A stretch of DNA of 64,000 bases from Phycisphaerae bacterium (GCA_017999985.1 JAGNKU010000003.1:307139-371138); one strand, 5' to 3'; positions 1-10,078 are shown, numbered from the stretch's first letter. The notes: generated by a model from the sequence alone, not told the origin. Translations and numbers: made by a program.

Positions 1-96
1 GTGGTCGACCCCCGTCCGGCAGAGTGCGCGCCGCACTGCGAGCCCACACGCCACGGCGCGCCTCGCGGTGGTGGTCAACGCGCGCATCCTGATTGG

Positions 97-384
97 TCAC
101 GCGCTGCGACGCTTTCGAGAGAGTGGGCCGGCGCCGGGTTCGGCGCCGAGTGTCAGCAGTTCGTCCGCCGCCTCGCGACGTTCAACGGCGGCCTCGTCGT
201 CGTCCTCCGCCTCCCGCAGCCAGCGGATGACGTCATCCTCGGTCGGAGGATGCGGAACGCGCTCGCCAACGCGGAAGGTAGTCCCGCAAGCGCGGCACCG
301 GGCCTGGCGCCCGAGCGCCTTGGCCGGGATGTGGTAGGCCGTGTGACAAGCCGGGCAAACACATTTGATTCTTTCGGGCCACAT
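97..384 (-). CDS. Small zinc-ribbon protein (MJ0042-type finger)
   Basis: The protein is about 95 residues. The N-terminal 40 residues hold two CxxC knuckles (CPAC and CRAC) about 18 residues apart, the pattern of the MJ0042/zinc-ribbon finger that binds one zinc ion. The rest is charged, with an acidic stretch (REAEDDDEAAVERREAADE) that is probably helical, and a basic tail. I placed the start at the ATG at 384 because the finger begins right after it. In-frame upstream starts (ATG at 432, GTG at 441) would add a basic leader and none has a strong ribosome-binding site. In planctomycetes such short fingers are common and of unknown role. No partner gene lies beside it; the GH78 gene is divergent. 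Confidence 0.6.
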   Translation of the reverse strand: MWPERIKCVCPACHTAYHIPAKALGRQARCRACGTTFRVGERVPHPPTEDDVIRWLREAEDDDEAAVERREAADELLTLGAEPGAGPLSRKRRSA

Positions 385-747
385 CGTCCACCGCCTTTCC
401 GGTCGGATGAGGGCACCGGGCTTGCGCGCCATCGCGCCCACATCCTGACCAGCCGCAAGCGTTGCGTTCCTGCACCCTGGTAGACACGTGCGAACCGGTT
501 ACGTTGGGGACGAATCGAGTTGCGCGAGAACCCGGCAGCGCTGCGGACTCAGTGTGGGCGCCAGTGTTGGCGCTCAACGCATCGCGCGGCCGCGCTGCTG
601 ATGACGCCGCGCGGCGCACGCGCGCCGCTTTGGCACTTGCTGATAGGCGCCCGTCGGTGGTAAGGAATACCCTTCAGTGCCGCCGATCCCGCTTGTTCCG
701 TGCGAGCCGAGAAGTAGCGCTCGCCTCCCCGGCCACGAGGTGCATGC
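385..747. other. Gene-free divergent intergenic region
   Basis: This stretch separates the minus-strand zinc-ribbon gene from the plus-strand GH78 gene and should hold both promoters. I saw no convincing -35/-10 pair, terminator or RNA gene. Open frames crossing it have no family features. Confidence 0.4.
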
Positions 748-3108
748 ATGGCCAGCCGTGTCAGCCGCATCTTCCTGCCCGCCCGCGAGCACCTGGGCAA
801 CACCAATATCATGCGCTGCCAACCCATCGACGCCGCCGCGTGGATCTGGCACGGACAGGTCCCCGACGACGAGCCGGTGTTCCTCCGTTTCCGGTGCGTG
901 TTCGCGGCGGCCGATCTGCCGCTGCTGCTGCACGTCAGCGCCGACGAACGCTATGTGCTGCTGCTCGATGGCCAGCGCATCAGCCGGGGCCCGGATCGCG
1001 GAGATCTTGACCACTGGCATTACGCGACCTACCGCGTCGCGCTCGATCCCGGCCCGCACACGCTGGAGGCCTGGTGCTGGCGGCTGCTGAACGCTGCGCC
1101 CCTCGCGCAACTTTCGTGGCGCGGCGGGTTCATCCTCGCGGCCGAAGGACCGTACGACGCCGCTCTGACGACGGGCAAGGCCCCGTGGCAGGTCGTCCGG
1201 CTGGTCGGCCAGCGGCCCGTGGACGCGGGCAATCCGGACTGCTTCGGGGTCGGCGCAGCCCTGGAGTGGGACGCGCGTATGTACCCGTGGACCAATGACG
1301 GCGCGGTTGCGGCGGTCGTCGTCCGCGAGCCGGTGCGCGACAAGCCGTGGGGTGTGGTCACGCCCGGCTGGCGCTTGACGCCGTCGGCCTTGCCGGACCA
1401 GTTGGATCGTGGCATCCGGGCCGGCCGAATAGTGGCGGGCGGGGCGGGAATTCTGGACCGTGACACCCCCGTGTCGGCGGAGGCGTTGCAGTGGTCGGAG
1501 CGGGCCGCCTGGCAGGCGGTGGTCGCGGGCACGCACCCGGTCACTGTGCCGCCGCACACGACGCTCTACGTGATCTGGGACCTTGACGAGTACTACTGCG
1601 CGTATCCGTGTCTCGAAGTCGATGGTGGGCGCGACGCGCGGATTACCTGGGGCTGGAGCGAAGCGCCCTATGCGGCTGACGGCCGGTCGAAAGGACACCG
1701 CGGCGAAATTGCGGGGAAGCGCTTTGTCTGCTTCGCCGACCATTTCATCGCGGACGGCGGCACGCGTCGCTTCACGACCCACTGGTGGCGGTGTGGGCGC
1801 TACTGCGTGATCACTGTCGTCACCGCGGCGGCACCCCTCACCATCAAGAGCCTGTCGCTCGATGAAACCCGTTATCCGCTGGAAATGACCGGCCGGCTCG
1901 AGACGCCCGACGCGGGCCTGCCAGCCGTGGTCGCGCTGTGCGTGCGCGGCCTGCAGATGTGTAGTCACGAGACGTACCTGGACTGTCCATACTACGAGCA
2001 GCTCATGTACGTCGGCGACACGCGGCTCGAATTGCTCACCACGTACGTAACGACTGACGACGACCGGCTGGCGCGACAGGCGCTTCGTTTGCTGGATGCG
2101 TCGCGTGTGAACTGGGGCTTCGTCAACGAGCGGTATCCCTGTCGCGAGCCGCAACACAGCGTCACGTTCGCGCTGCTCTGGGCTCTCGTGCTGCGCGACT
2201 ACGCCTGGTGGCGCAACGACCCGGCGTTTGTCTGCGACCGGCTGATCGGGTTGCGCAGCATGCTGGAGCACTGCGCGCCGTACCGCAACAGCGATGGACT
2301 GCTGGAAGGTCTACCCGGCTGGTCGTTCATCGACTGGGTGCCTGAATGGGAGATGGGTTGCGCGCCCGACGGCCAGCCGGGCGTATCGTCGTTGAACAAC
2401 CTGCTGTACGTGCTGGCCTTGCAGGCTGCGACCGACCTCGAGGCGCTCGCAGGCGAGCCGCTGCTGGCCCGGCGCTACACCCAGCAGGCGCGCGTGACCG
2501 GCCGTGCCATCGTCGCACGCTTCTGGGACCGCCGCCGCGGCCTGGTTGCCAACGAGCTGGCGCATGCGACCTTCAGCGAGCATGGTCAGGCGCTGGCGCT
2601 GCTGAGCGGCGTCGTCACGGGGGCGCGGGCGTGGCGCGTGCTGCGCGGGTTGCTGGAAGCGTCGGATCTGCACCGCGCCAGCCACTACTTCAGCTTCTAT
2701 GTGTTCGAGGCCCTGCGTGCGACGGGACAGGGGCAGCGCATCCTGCCGCAACTCGCGCGCTGGAAAGCGATGGTTGCCCAAGGCTGCCGGACGCCACTCG
2801 AGACGTACGAACCCAGCCGCAGCGATTGCCATGCGTGGTCGAGCCAGCCGCTGTTCCACCTCTACGCCACGGTCGCCGGCATTCGGCCGGCGTCGCCCGG
2901 GTTCCGCACCGTGCGAATTGAGCCCCAGCTCGGCGACTGGCCGCGCATCGCCGGGGCCCTCCCGCACCCCAACGGGGCCATCGAGTTTGATTTCGATGCC
3001 CGCCGCTGCCGCGCGAGGGTGACTCTGCCGGCCGGCATTCATGGGACGCTGCTGTGGCAGGCCTGCGAGGTTCCGCTGACGCCGGGACGCCAGGAAATTG
3101 ACCTGTAA
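748..3108 (+). CDS. Alpha-L-rhamnosidase-like glycoside hydrolase (GH78-type)
   Basis: The 786-residue protein would release terminal alpha-L-rhamnose from plant or microbial glycans. The N-terminal half (about 1-380) is beta-rich, as in GH78 accessory domains. The segment CPYYEQLMYVGDTRLE near residue 415 is the signature of the rhamnosidase six-hairpin domain, and its Glu is the expected general acid. Further six-hairpin landmarks follow: SFIDWVPEWEMG, SSLNNLLYVLAL and ATFSEHGQALALLSG. The C-terminal 90 residues form the beta-sandwich typical after the barrel. There is no clear signal peptide, so it may act in the cytoplasm. The ATG at 748 follows a weak CGAGG site. It heads a same-strand run of sugar genes. 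Confidence 0.82.
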   Translation: MASRVSRIFLPAREHLGNTNIMRCQPIDAAAWIWHGQVPDDEPVFLRFRCVFAAADLPLLLHVSADERYVLLLDGQRISRGPDRGDLDHWHYATYRVALDPGPHTLEAWCWRLLNAAPLAQLSWRGGFILAAEGPYDAALTTGKAPWQVVRLVGQRPVDAGNPDCFGVGAALEWDARMYPWTNDGAVAAVVVREPVRDKPWGVVTPGWRLTPSALPDQLDRGIRAGRIVAGGAGILDRDTPVSAEALQWSERAAWQAVVAGTHPVTVPPHTTLYVIWDLDEYYCAYPCLEVDGGRDARITWGWSEAPYAADGRSKGHRGEIAGKRFVCFADHFIADGGTRRFTTHWWRCGRYCVITVVTAAAPLTIKSLSLDETRYPLEMTGRLETPDAGLPAVVALCVRGLQMCSHETYLDCPYYEQLMYVGDTRLELLTTYVTTDDDRLARQALRLLDASRVNWGFVNERYPCREPQHSVTFALLWALVLRDYAWWRNDPAFVCDRLIGLRSMLEHCAPYRNSDGLLEGLPGWSFIDWVPEWEMGCAPDGQPGVSSLNNLLYVLALQAATDLEALAGEPLLARRYTQQARVTGRAIVARFWDRRRGLVANELAHATFSEHGQALALLSGVVTGARAWRVLRGLLEASDLHRASHYFSFYVFEALRATGQGQRILPQLARWKAMVAQGCRTPLETYEPSRSDCHAWSSQPLFHLYATVAGIRPASPGFRTVRIEPQLGDWPRIAGALPHPNGAIEFDFDARRCRARVTLPAGIHGTLLWQACEVPLTPGRQEIDL

Positions 3109-3262
3109 CGGGCGAGCCGGCGGCCCACGCGGCTAACCGGGCGAATCAGCGACCGCCTGGCTTGCCGCGGGGCTGAGGGTGCGGGAGAATCGCGCGCGGC
3201 GCGGCGGGTGTCGGGTTGTCCGCTGGCCCGGACCCGGTACGGCGCACCGTGAGAGTAAAACC

Positions 3263-4354
3263 GTGGATTCACGCACACGCACACTCGACGCCCTCAACCA
3301 CCAGCAACCCGACTGCTGCCCGATCTGGGAGACGACGATCTGGCCCGAGACGATCGTCCGCTGGCACAGCGAGGGGTTGCCCGCGGACATCACCGGCACC
3401 GATCAGCGGCAGATCGAGGACTTTTTCGGCTTGGATCATCTGGCCTGCGTGAACGACCTCTTCGACCCGTCGTTCGGCTTTCCGGGCGGAACGTTGGAGG
3501 AGTCGGCCCAGCACCGCATCGTCCGCGACGGCTACGGCAAGGTCGTCAGGGAATGGACGGACCGCAGCAGCGCGCCGCACGTGGTCGAGCCGGCGCTGCG
3601 GACGCACGGCGACTGGGAGCGGCTGCGCGCGCGGCTGAACGTGAGCGACGATCGTTTCCGCAATCCCGCCGCGGAAGCGTTCTATCGCGCCGCCAGCGCG
3701 GCCGGGCACTTCACTGCGATCACGCCCGTGGATCCGGTCTGGTTCGTGCTCTATCAGACGCTGGGCTTCGAGCTGGCCCTGCGGGCGATGGCCAAGGAGC
3801 CGGACTTCGTCGCGGAATTGACGACGGCGTACACGGACTTCCTGCTGGCGATGCTGGACCGCACGTTTGCCCGCGGATACCGCTTCGATGCGATCTGGTT
3901 CTGGAGCGACATCTGCTACAAGGGGGGGCTGCTGTTCTCGCCGCGCGCGGCGCGGCACTGGGCCGTCCCGCAGTGGCGGCGGATCGGGGAGTACGCGCGG
4001 GCGCACGGGCTGAAGTTCATGTGGCACTGCGACGGCGACGTGTCGCCGCTGATCCCGCTGCTGCTGGAGGCGGGCGTGGACGCGATTCATCCGCTGGAGG
4101 CGCGGGCCGGCAACGATGTGCGGGCGTACAAGTCGAAGTGGGGCGACCGGCTGACCCTGATCGGCAACATCGACGCCGACGTGCTGGCGACCAACGACCG
4201 GACCCTGATCGAGGCGGAGATCGCCGCCAAGGTGCCCGTCGCGGCGCGCGGTGGCGGCTACATCTATCACAGCGACCACTCGATTCCGCCCACGGTGTCC
4301 CTGGAAACGTTCCGGTTCGCGATCGAGTGCGCGCGGATATACGGGCGTGGGTAG
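3263..4354 (+). CDS. Uroporphyrinogen decarboxylase-fold protein (URO-D/methyltransferase family)
   Basis: The 363-residue protein has the URO-D TIM-barrel fold. The stretch MWHCDGDVSPLIPLLLEAGVDAIHPLE carries the HxC motif that binds zinc in corrinoid-linked methyltransferases of the MtaA/CmuA group, which argues against true heme synthesis. The ending HSIPPTVSLETFRFAIE is typical of the family. I chose the GTG at 3263, where similarity to the fold begins (SRTRTLDALNHQQPD); an ATG at 3179 would add an unlikely basic leader. In planctomycete sugar loci such genes commonly sit beside glycoside hydrolases, and the actual substrate is unknown. It lies 154 bp after the rhamnosidase gene on the same strand. 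Confidence 0.75.
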   Translation: MDSRTRTLDALNHQQPDCCPIWETTIWPETIVRWHSEGLPADITGTDQRQIEDFFGLDHLACVNDLFDPSFGFPGGTLEESAQHRIVRDGYGKVVREWTDRSSAPHVVEPALRTHGDWERLRARLNVSDDRFRNPAAEAFYRAASAAGHFTAITPVDPVWFVLYQTLGFELALRAMAKEPDFVAELTTAYTDFLLAMLDRTFARGYRFDAIWFWSDICYKGGLLFSPRAARHWAVPQWRRIGEYARAHGLKFMWHCDGDVSPLIPLLLEAGVDAIHPLEARAGNDVRAYKSKWGDRLTLIGNIDADVLATNDRTLIEAEIAAKVPVAARGGGYIYHSDHSIPPTVSLETFRFAIECARIYGRG

Positions 4355-4710
4355 GGGGTGGGTGCAGCGGGGAGCGCGTCGCGGCGGGGCCAGCCGGTGC
4401 CCGCGCATTGCGCTGAAATTCCGCTAAACACGCCGGACGGGACGCGCATATACGAGGATAGGTCGCAGCGGGAGCGGCCCGTGAGTTGCCGGCCGAACTC
4501 CCGGCGTAGGTGCCGGTGCCACGGTGGGCAACGTGACGGCCGGTGTTGCGCACGCGGAGGCGGCGTGCCGCGCGGGTGCGACGCGCGTGCCCTCGCGCAA
4601 CTGTTGGAATCAGAGTAGCGACCAGCCGCACATTGCCCCGGTGGCCGGGCAGACGCTACGATATGCGCGCACGCAGGCGGCCACGCGCTGACGCGCGACG
4701 GAGGACCCGC
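4355..4710. other. Gene-free intergenic region before the STAS gene
   Basis: The region is GC-rich and has no supported coding frame. Only a candidate promoter near its right end was recognised. Confidence 0.4.
4634..4663 (+). promoter_or_regulatory. Candidate sigma-70-like promoter for the STAS gene
   Basis: TTGCCC at 4634-4639 and TACGAT at 4658-4663 are separated by 18 bp, about 50 bp upstream of the STAS start codon. This is read by eye only. Confidence 0.35.
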
Positions 4711-5082
4711 ATGAGCGCCGCGCCCAAGCTCCTGATCCAGCAGATGTGGGACGTAACCGTGGTGGATATTCAGGAGCCCCGGCTCCTGGAGGCCCAGCAG
4801 ATCGACGCCGTCGGCCGCGAGCTCTTCCGGCTGGTGGACGAGATGGACCGCAAGAAGCTGATCCTCGATCTCACCAAGGTGCAACTGCTCGCGTCGGCGG
4901 CGATCGGCATGCTGATGACCCTGCACAAGAAATCCGTCGCGATCAAAGGCAACCTCATCATCTGCGGCCTGCGGCGTGAACTCATGCGGCTGTTCGAGAT
5001 CATGAAGCTGACGAAGGCCTTCCAGTTCGCGGCCACCGAGGGCGAAGCCCTGGAAAAGATGGGCTACAAGGCCGCACACTGA
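4711..5082 (+). CDS. STAS-domain protein (anti-sigma factor antagonist-like)
   Basis: The 123-residue protein is a single STAS domain. The core LILDLTKVQLLASAAIGMLM matches the strand-helix unit that carries the phosphorylatable Ser in SpoIIAA/RsbV proteins; a Ser is present in ASAAIG. Such proteins switch partners with an anti-sigma kinase. No kinase or sigma gene is adjacent, so the partner must be elsewhere. The ATG at 4711 follows GGAGG with good spacing, which rules out the longer arginine-rich upstream frame. Alternatives are a stand-alone STAS component of a stressosome or a lipid-asymmetry (MlaB-like) system. Confidence 0.82.
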   Translation: MSAAPKLLIQQMWDVTVVDIQEPRLLEAQQIDAVGRELFRLVDEMDRKKLILDLTKVQLLASAAIGMLMTLHKKSVAIKGNLIICGLRRELMRLFEIMKLTKAFQFAATEGEALEKMGYKAAH

Positions 5083-5220
5083 CCCGGGGCGGAACGCGGC
5101 CAGAACCGGCACGGGAAGGTCGCACCCAAGCTGGTCGCCGTTCTCGGGGCGTGTAGGCGTGCCTCCAGAGCCGCGTCGATCGCCTGCAAACCACCCACCG
5201 CCGGACCTGGGAGCTGAAGG

Positions 5221-7512
5221 ATGCTTGGATTGAACATGCTGGCGGCATTGCTCGCGGGCTGTGCGGTCCAGAGCGCACCCACGCAACCGTCCACCGTCGA
5301 CGCCTACAACGTCGTCTGGACGTCGGCCAGCGCAGACGCCTCGGGCGCGATGCCGATCGGCAACGGCGTGGTGGGCCTGAACGTCTGGGTCGAACAGGGG
5401 GGTGACCTGCTGTTCTATATCGCGCGCGTTGATGCCTGGAGCGAATGCGACCGGCTGCTCAAGCTGGGTCGCGTGCGCGTGTCACTGGCACCGAATCCGT
5501 TCGCAGCCGGACAGCCGTTTCGCCAGGAACTGCTCCTGCGTGAGGGCCGCATCGCGATCACGGCGGGCGCCGGTCGGGAGCAGGTCGAACTCTCGCTGCT
5601 GGTCGACGCCCAGGCGCCTGTTGTCCACATCGCGCTTCAGTCCGGATCGCCGGTGAAGGTCACGGCGTCCCTTGAGATGTGGCGCAACGAGCGCCGCGTG
5701 CTGACGGACAAGGAAGAGCTGCAATCCTCCTGGACCATGCGCGATGCCCCGGATGAGATCGTGCAGCGCGAAGCGTGGGAATCGGCCGACGTGCTGGCGG
5801 ACGATCCGTCAGCCGTGGTCTGGTACCATCGCAACGAGCGTTCGATCGTGCCGTTCACGCTCCAGCACCAGGGGCTCGAGGAAATCGCCGACCGGTTCGA
5901 CGACCCGCTGACTGGCCGGACTTTTGGTGGGCGCATGGAGAGCCCCCAGCTACGCAAGGCCGGGCCGGCCGCGTTGGCGGCGGAAGACGTGACGGCCGCG
6001 ACAATCCGGATCGTCACGCATTCGGCCCGGACGCCGACGGCCGAGGATTGGCTGAAGGCCGTCCAGCAGATCGCCACACATGCAACCGACGAAGCCGGCG
6101 CTCGGGCGGCGACCGGCCGGTGGTGGCGCGAATTCTGGGATCGCAGTTGGATCTTCGTCGCGGGTGACCCGGTCGAAGCCGCTGGCGCTCGTGACCCCGT
6201 GCCGCCGTCCCGTATCACCCATGCGTATATTCTCCAGCGCTGGATGATCGCCGGCGCCTCACGCGGTGAGTTTCCGCCGAAGTTCAATGGCTCGATCTTC
6301 ACGGTGGAGCCGAAATTCGCCGGTGGTCCGGCCTTCAACCCCGACTGGCGCCGGTGGGGCGGCTCGTACTGGTGGCAGAATACGCGCTTGCCGTATTACC
6401 CGATGCTCGCGGCCGGCGACTTCGATCTCATGCAGCCGCTGTTCAGTTTCTACGAAGCGGCCGTCCCGGGCTGCAAGGCCCGCGCCCAGGTCTACTACCG
6501 CGCCGACGGGCTCTACTTCCCGGAGACCATGACCACTTTTGCGACCTATGCGAACAGCGACTACGGCTGGAGTCGCGCCGGCGTCGACCGCGCGGTCATC
6601 CAGAGCCCGTGGTGGCAGTATGCCTGGCAGCAAAGCCTGGAGCTGACTCAGCTCATGCTCGACTACGCGGCGTACACGGGCGACGAGCGGTTCCTGACCG
6701 AGCACGCGCTGCCCATGGCGTACAACGCACTCCGGTACTACGACACGCGTTTCCGGCGGGACGAGCACGGCAAGCTCATCATCTCTCCCACGCAGGCCGT
6801 GGAGACGTACTGGGAGGATGTCGTCAACGATGCGCCGTCCGTCGCCGGCCTGCACGCCGTGTGCGACGCATTGCTCGCACTGCCGCGATCCGTCGGCACG
6901 CCCGAGGACCGCGCGCTGTGGCGCCGCATGAAGCACGCGACGCCGCCGCTGCCGACGCGGCGCGTGGACGGCGAACTCGTCATGGCGCCGGCGGAGAAGT
7001 ACACAGACAAACGCAGCAACGTCGAGACCCCCGAGCTCTACGGGCTCTTCCCGTTCCGCGTGCTGGGAATCGACAAGCCGCACTACGCCGCTGCCGTCGC
7101 GGCGTATCACCGCCGGCACGACAAATCGCATGTCGGCTGGACGCAAGACGGTGCGTTCGCGGCGCTGCTCGGCCTGACCGCGGAGGCTCGTGCGGACCTG
7201 CTTGCGAAGTGCGCCAACAGCCATCCCGCCTTTCGCTTTCCCGCCATGTGGGGGCCGAACTTCGACTGGCTGCCCGACCAGGATCACGGCAGTAACCTGA
7301 TGACGCTGCTGCAACTGATGCTACTGCAATGCGACGGCGACAGGATTCGTCTGCTGCCGGCCTGGCCGAAGGACTGGAACGTGCATTTCAAGCTGCACGC
7401 GCCGCGGCGCACGATCGTGGAATGTGAGTATCGTGATGGCGCGATTGTGTCGCTGAAGGTTGCGCCGCCGGCACGCCGGACCGATGTGATTCTGCCCTCC
7501 GACCGACCGTGA
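5221..7512 (+). CDS. DUF5703-type secreted lipoprotein, glycosidase-like
   Basis: The 763-residue protein starts with a short hydrophobic segment ending LLAGC, a good lipobox, so it is probably anchored in a membrane facing the periplasm. The N-terminal domain (about 30-290, YNVVWTSASADASGAMPIG and GNGVVGLNVWV) is the DUF5703 beta-sandwich that resembles the GH95-type N-terminal domain. The remainder has the Trp- and Tyr-rich helices of an (alpha/alpha)6 barrel (for example RWGGSYWWQNTRLPYY and TQAVETYWEDVVNDAPSVAG). It is likely a glycoside hydrolase but the family has no settled activity. It is followed after 22 bp by the GH36 gene, so the two are probably co-transcribed. Confidence 0.75.
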   Translation: MLGLNMLAALLAGCAVQSAPTQPSTVDAYNVVWTSASADASGAMPIGNGVVGLNVWVEQGGDLLFYIARVDAWSECDRLLKLGRVRVSLAPNPFAAGQPFRQELLLREGRIAITAGAGREQVELSLLVDAQAPVVHIALQSGSPVKVTASLEMWRNERRVLTDKEELQSSWTMRDAPDEIVQREAWESADVLADDPSAVVWYHRNERSIVPFTLQHQGLEEIADRFDDPLTGRTFGGRMESPQLRKAGPAALAAEDVTAATIRIVTHSARTPTAEDWLKAVQQIATHATDEAGARAATGRWWREFWDRSWIFVAGDPVEAAGARDPVPPSRITHAYILQRWMIAGASRGEFPPKFNGSIFTVEPKFAGGPAFNPDWRRWGGSYWWQNTRLPYYPMLAAGDFDLMQPLFSFYEAAVPGCKARAQVYYRADGLYFPETMTTFATYANSDYGWSRAGVDRAVIQSPWWQYAWQQSLELTQLMLDYAAYTGDERFLTEHALPMAYNALRYYDTRFRRDEHGKLIISPTQAVETYWEDVVNDAPSVAGLHAVCDALLALPRSVGTPEDRALWRRMKHATPPLPTRRVDGELVMAPAEKYTDKRSNVETPELYGLFPFRVLGIDKPHYAAAVAAYHRRHDKSHVGWTQDGAFAALLGLTAEARADLLAKCANSHPAFRFPAMWGPNFDWLPDQDHGSNLMTLLQLMLLQCDGDRIRLLPAWPKDWNVHFKLHAPRRTIVECEYRDGAIVSLKVAPPARRTDVILPSDRP

Positions 7513-7534
7513 ATCACTCTCAAGGAGCTCGGCG

Positions 7535-9997
7535 ATGGGATTGATCGCACTCGTGCTGCTGGGCGGCTTGGCCTGGACGCCGGAGTCGCATCCGCGTGCG
7601 GAGGAGCTGGCGACAGCCCAGCGCTGGGCGGCGGCGCAGTTTGCCGGCGAGTACACGGACGTGCCGGCACCTGTTGGGATCACAGTCATCGCGAACCACG
7701 ACGCGGTGCAGCGTAATGCCCGCAACGGTCGACCGATGCGGCTTGGCGACCGGCAGTACACGCGCGGACTCTACTGCCACGCGCCGAGCAAGCTGGTCGT
7801 GCGACTGCCGGGGGCGGGGACGACCTTCGAGGCGGTCGCGGGTGTGGATCATAACGAGAACACTGGCGCCGGGTGCGGGAGCGTCGTGTTCACCGTGCAC
7901 GTCGGTGAAAAGGAGGCCCTGCGCTCCGATGTGATGCAGGTGACGACGCCGGCCGCGGACGTGCACGTCGAACTTGCCGGCGCCACGGAGTTCATCCTCG
8001 AAGTCGGCGACGCGGGCGACGGCATCTCGTGCGACCAGGCGGACTGGGCGGACGCCCGCGTCACGTTGAGCGACGGACGCGTAATCTGGCTGGGCGAGCT
8101 GGACCTGAATGCAGCACCCGAGCAGGTTCCCACCGAGCCGCTGTTTTCATTCGTTTACGATGGCCGGCCGTCGAGCGATCTGTTGAAGATGTGCCAGCTG
8201 GAGCGCACGTCAAACCCGCTCGGTGATCACCAGACGCAGTTCACGGAGACGTGGACCGATCCCGCGAGCGGGCTCGTCGTGCGGCGCGTGGGCGTGGTCT
8301 ACGATGACTTCCCCACCATCGAATGGACGCTGCATCTCAGGAACGCCGGCACGGCTGATACGCCGATCCTCTCGCAGATTCAGGCGCTTGATCTGAGGCT
8401 TACCCGCGGCGGCGACGCCGAGTTTGTGCTGCACCACAATGTCGGCAGCCCCTGCACCGCCGGAGACTACCAGCCGCTCCAAACTGTGCTGCCACCGAAG
8501 ACTCGGAAGACGATTACCGCGGCCGGGGGACGCCCGACCAACAGCGACCTGCCGTATTTCAATCTCGCGTGGGGCGGTGGCGGGCTCATCGTGGTGCTCG
8601 GCTGGCCGGGGCAGTGGGCGGCCACCTTTACGCGCGATGAAAGTACGGGTTTGCACGTGGTTGGCGGGCAGGAGCTGACGCATTTCAAGCTGTTGCCGGG
8701 CGAAGAGGTGCGCACGCCGCTGGTCGTGCTGCAGTTCTGGCGCGGCGACCGTGCGCACGCGCAGAACGTCTGGCGCCGCTGGATGATCGCCCACAACGTG
8801 CCGCGCCCGGGCGGCAAGCTGCCGCCGCCGCACATGGCGGCGTGCAGCTCGCACCAGTTTGGCGAGATGATCAACGCGAACGAGGAGAATCAGAAGCTCT
8901 TCGTCGATCGCTACGTCGAAGAGCAGCTCGGGCTCGACTACTGGTGGATGGACGCTGGGTGGTATTCAAACAAGACCGGCTGGCCGAATACGGGCACCTG
9001 GGAGGTGGACCCGCGGCGCTTCCCCAACGGGCTGCGCGCCATCAGTGATCACGCCCGGGGCAAGGGCATCCGCACGATCGTGTGGTTCGAGCCGGAGCGG
9101 GTTACCGCCGGCACGTGGCTGGCCGAAGCGCACCCCGAGTGGATTCTCGGCGGCGCGCTGCTGAACCTGGGCAATCCCGACGCGCGGCTGTGGCTCACCG
9201 ACCATGTGGACGGCCTGCTGAAGAGCGAGGGGATCGACCTCTACCGCCAGGACTTCAACATGGACCCGCTGGACTACTGGCGCAAGAACGACGCCCCGGA
9301 CCGCCAGGGAATCACCGAAATCAAGCATGTCGCCGGCTACCTGGCGTACTGGGACGAGCTGCGCCAGCGGCACCCCGACCTGCTGATCGACACGTGCGCG
9401 AGCGGCGGGCGGCGCAACGACCTCGAGACGCTGCGGCGGGCGGTGCCGTTGTTGCGGAGCGATTACATTCTCGAGCCGGTCGGCCAGCAGAATCATACGT
9501 ATGGCATCGCCCAGTGGATCCCGTTCTACGGCACTGGTTACAACCAGTTCGACGCCTACAGCGTGCGGAGTTGCCTGTGCCCGTTCAACAACATGTGCTA
9601 CGACATGCGGCGCAAGGACCTGGATTTCGCCGCGGCCCGGCGGCTGGTCACCGAGTGGCGTGAGAAGATCGCGCCGCATTACGCCGGCGACTTCTACCCG
9701 CTGACCACGTACAGCCCAGCGCAGGACGTTTGGATGGCTTGGCAGTTCGACCGCCCGGAGGCCGGCGGCGGCGTTGTGCAGGTATTCAGACGTGCTGAGA
9801 GCATCTACGAAGCGGCGCGCCTCAGGCTCTGCGGGCTGAATCCGGACGCAACGTACCGCCTGGCCGATCTGGATCGCACGGATGCGGGCCTGGAGCTGAG
9901 CGGGCGGGAGTTGATGGAGACCGGGCTGCTCGTGGTCTTGAGAGCCCAACCCGGGTCGGCGGTGTGGACCTACGAGCGGATTGGGTCCGTCCAGTAG
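7535..9997 (+). CDS. NPCBM-domain alpha-galactosidase-like glycoside hydrolase (GH36)
   Basis: This is an 820-residue two-part enzyme. Residues about 20-190 form an NPCBM/NEW2 carbohydrate-binding domain (RQYTRGLYCHAPSKLVVRLPG, with VGDAGDG and WADARV motifs near the end). Residues about 210-820 are a GH36/clan-D alpha-galactosidase: LDYWWMDAGWY, WFEPERVTAGTW, then YRQDFN with the nucleophile Asp573, and LLRSDY with the acid/base Asp643. Expected activity is release of alpha-galactose from oligosaccharides or galactomannan. The start ATG follows AAGGAG at ideal spacing. The short N-terminal hydrophobic stretch may be a signal peptide. It lies 22 bp after the DUF5703 gene. Confidence 0.88.
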   Translation: MGLIALVLLGGLAWTPESHPRAEELATAQRWAAAQFAGEYTDVPAPVGITVIANHDAVQRNARNGRPMRLGDRQYTRGLYCHAPSKLVVRLPGAGTTFEAVAGVDHNENTGAGCGSVVFTVHVGEKEALRSDVMQVTTPAADVHVELAGATEFILEVGDAGDGISCDQADWADARVTLSDGRVIWLGELDLNAAPEQVPTEPLFSFVYDGRPSSDLLKMCQLERTSNPLGDHQTQFTETWTDPASGLVVRRVGVVYDDFPTIEWTLHLRNAGTADTPILSQIQALDLRLTRGGDAEFVLHHNVGSPCTAGDYQPLQTVLPPKTRKTITAAGGRPTNSDLPYFNLAWGGGGLIVVLGWPGQWAATFTRDESTGLHVVGGQELTHFKLLPGEEVRTPLVVLQFWRGDRAHAQNVWRRWMIAHNVPRPGGKLPPPHMAACSSHQFGEMINANEENQKLFVDRYVEEQLGLDYWWMDAGWYSNKTGWPNTGTWEVDPRRFPNGLRAISDHARGKGIRTIVWFEPERVTAGTWLAEAHPEWILGGALLNLGNPDARLWLTDHVDGLLKSEGIDLYRQDFNMDPLDYWRKNDAPDRQGITEIKHVAGYLAYWDELRQRHPDLLIDTCASGGRRNDLETLRRAVPLLRSDYILEPVGQQNHTYGIAQWIPFYGTGYNQFDAYSVRSCLCPFNNMCYDMRRKDLDFAAARRLVTEWREKIAPHYAGDFYPLTTYSPAQDVWMAWQFDRPEAGGGVVQVFRRAESIYEAARLRLCGLNPDATYRLADLDRTDAGLELSGRELMETGLLVVLRAQPGSAVWTYERIGSVQ

Positions 9998-10078
9998 GGT
10001 TGCCGGCGACCGGGCGCGGCGCGAAAGCCACCCGCCGCGCTCTTCCCGTACCCCGTGGCTTTACGGTACATTGCTGCC

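Noticed and set aside
574..2271. Long open frame on the minus strand opposite the GH78 gene
   Set aside because: It is a mirror frame of a high-GC gene: no family features and low-complexity Arg/Pro/Ala content.
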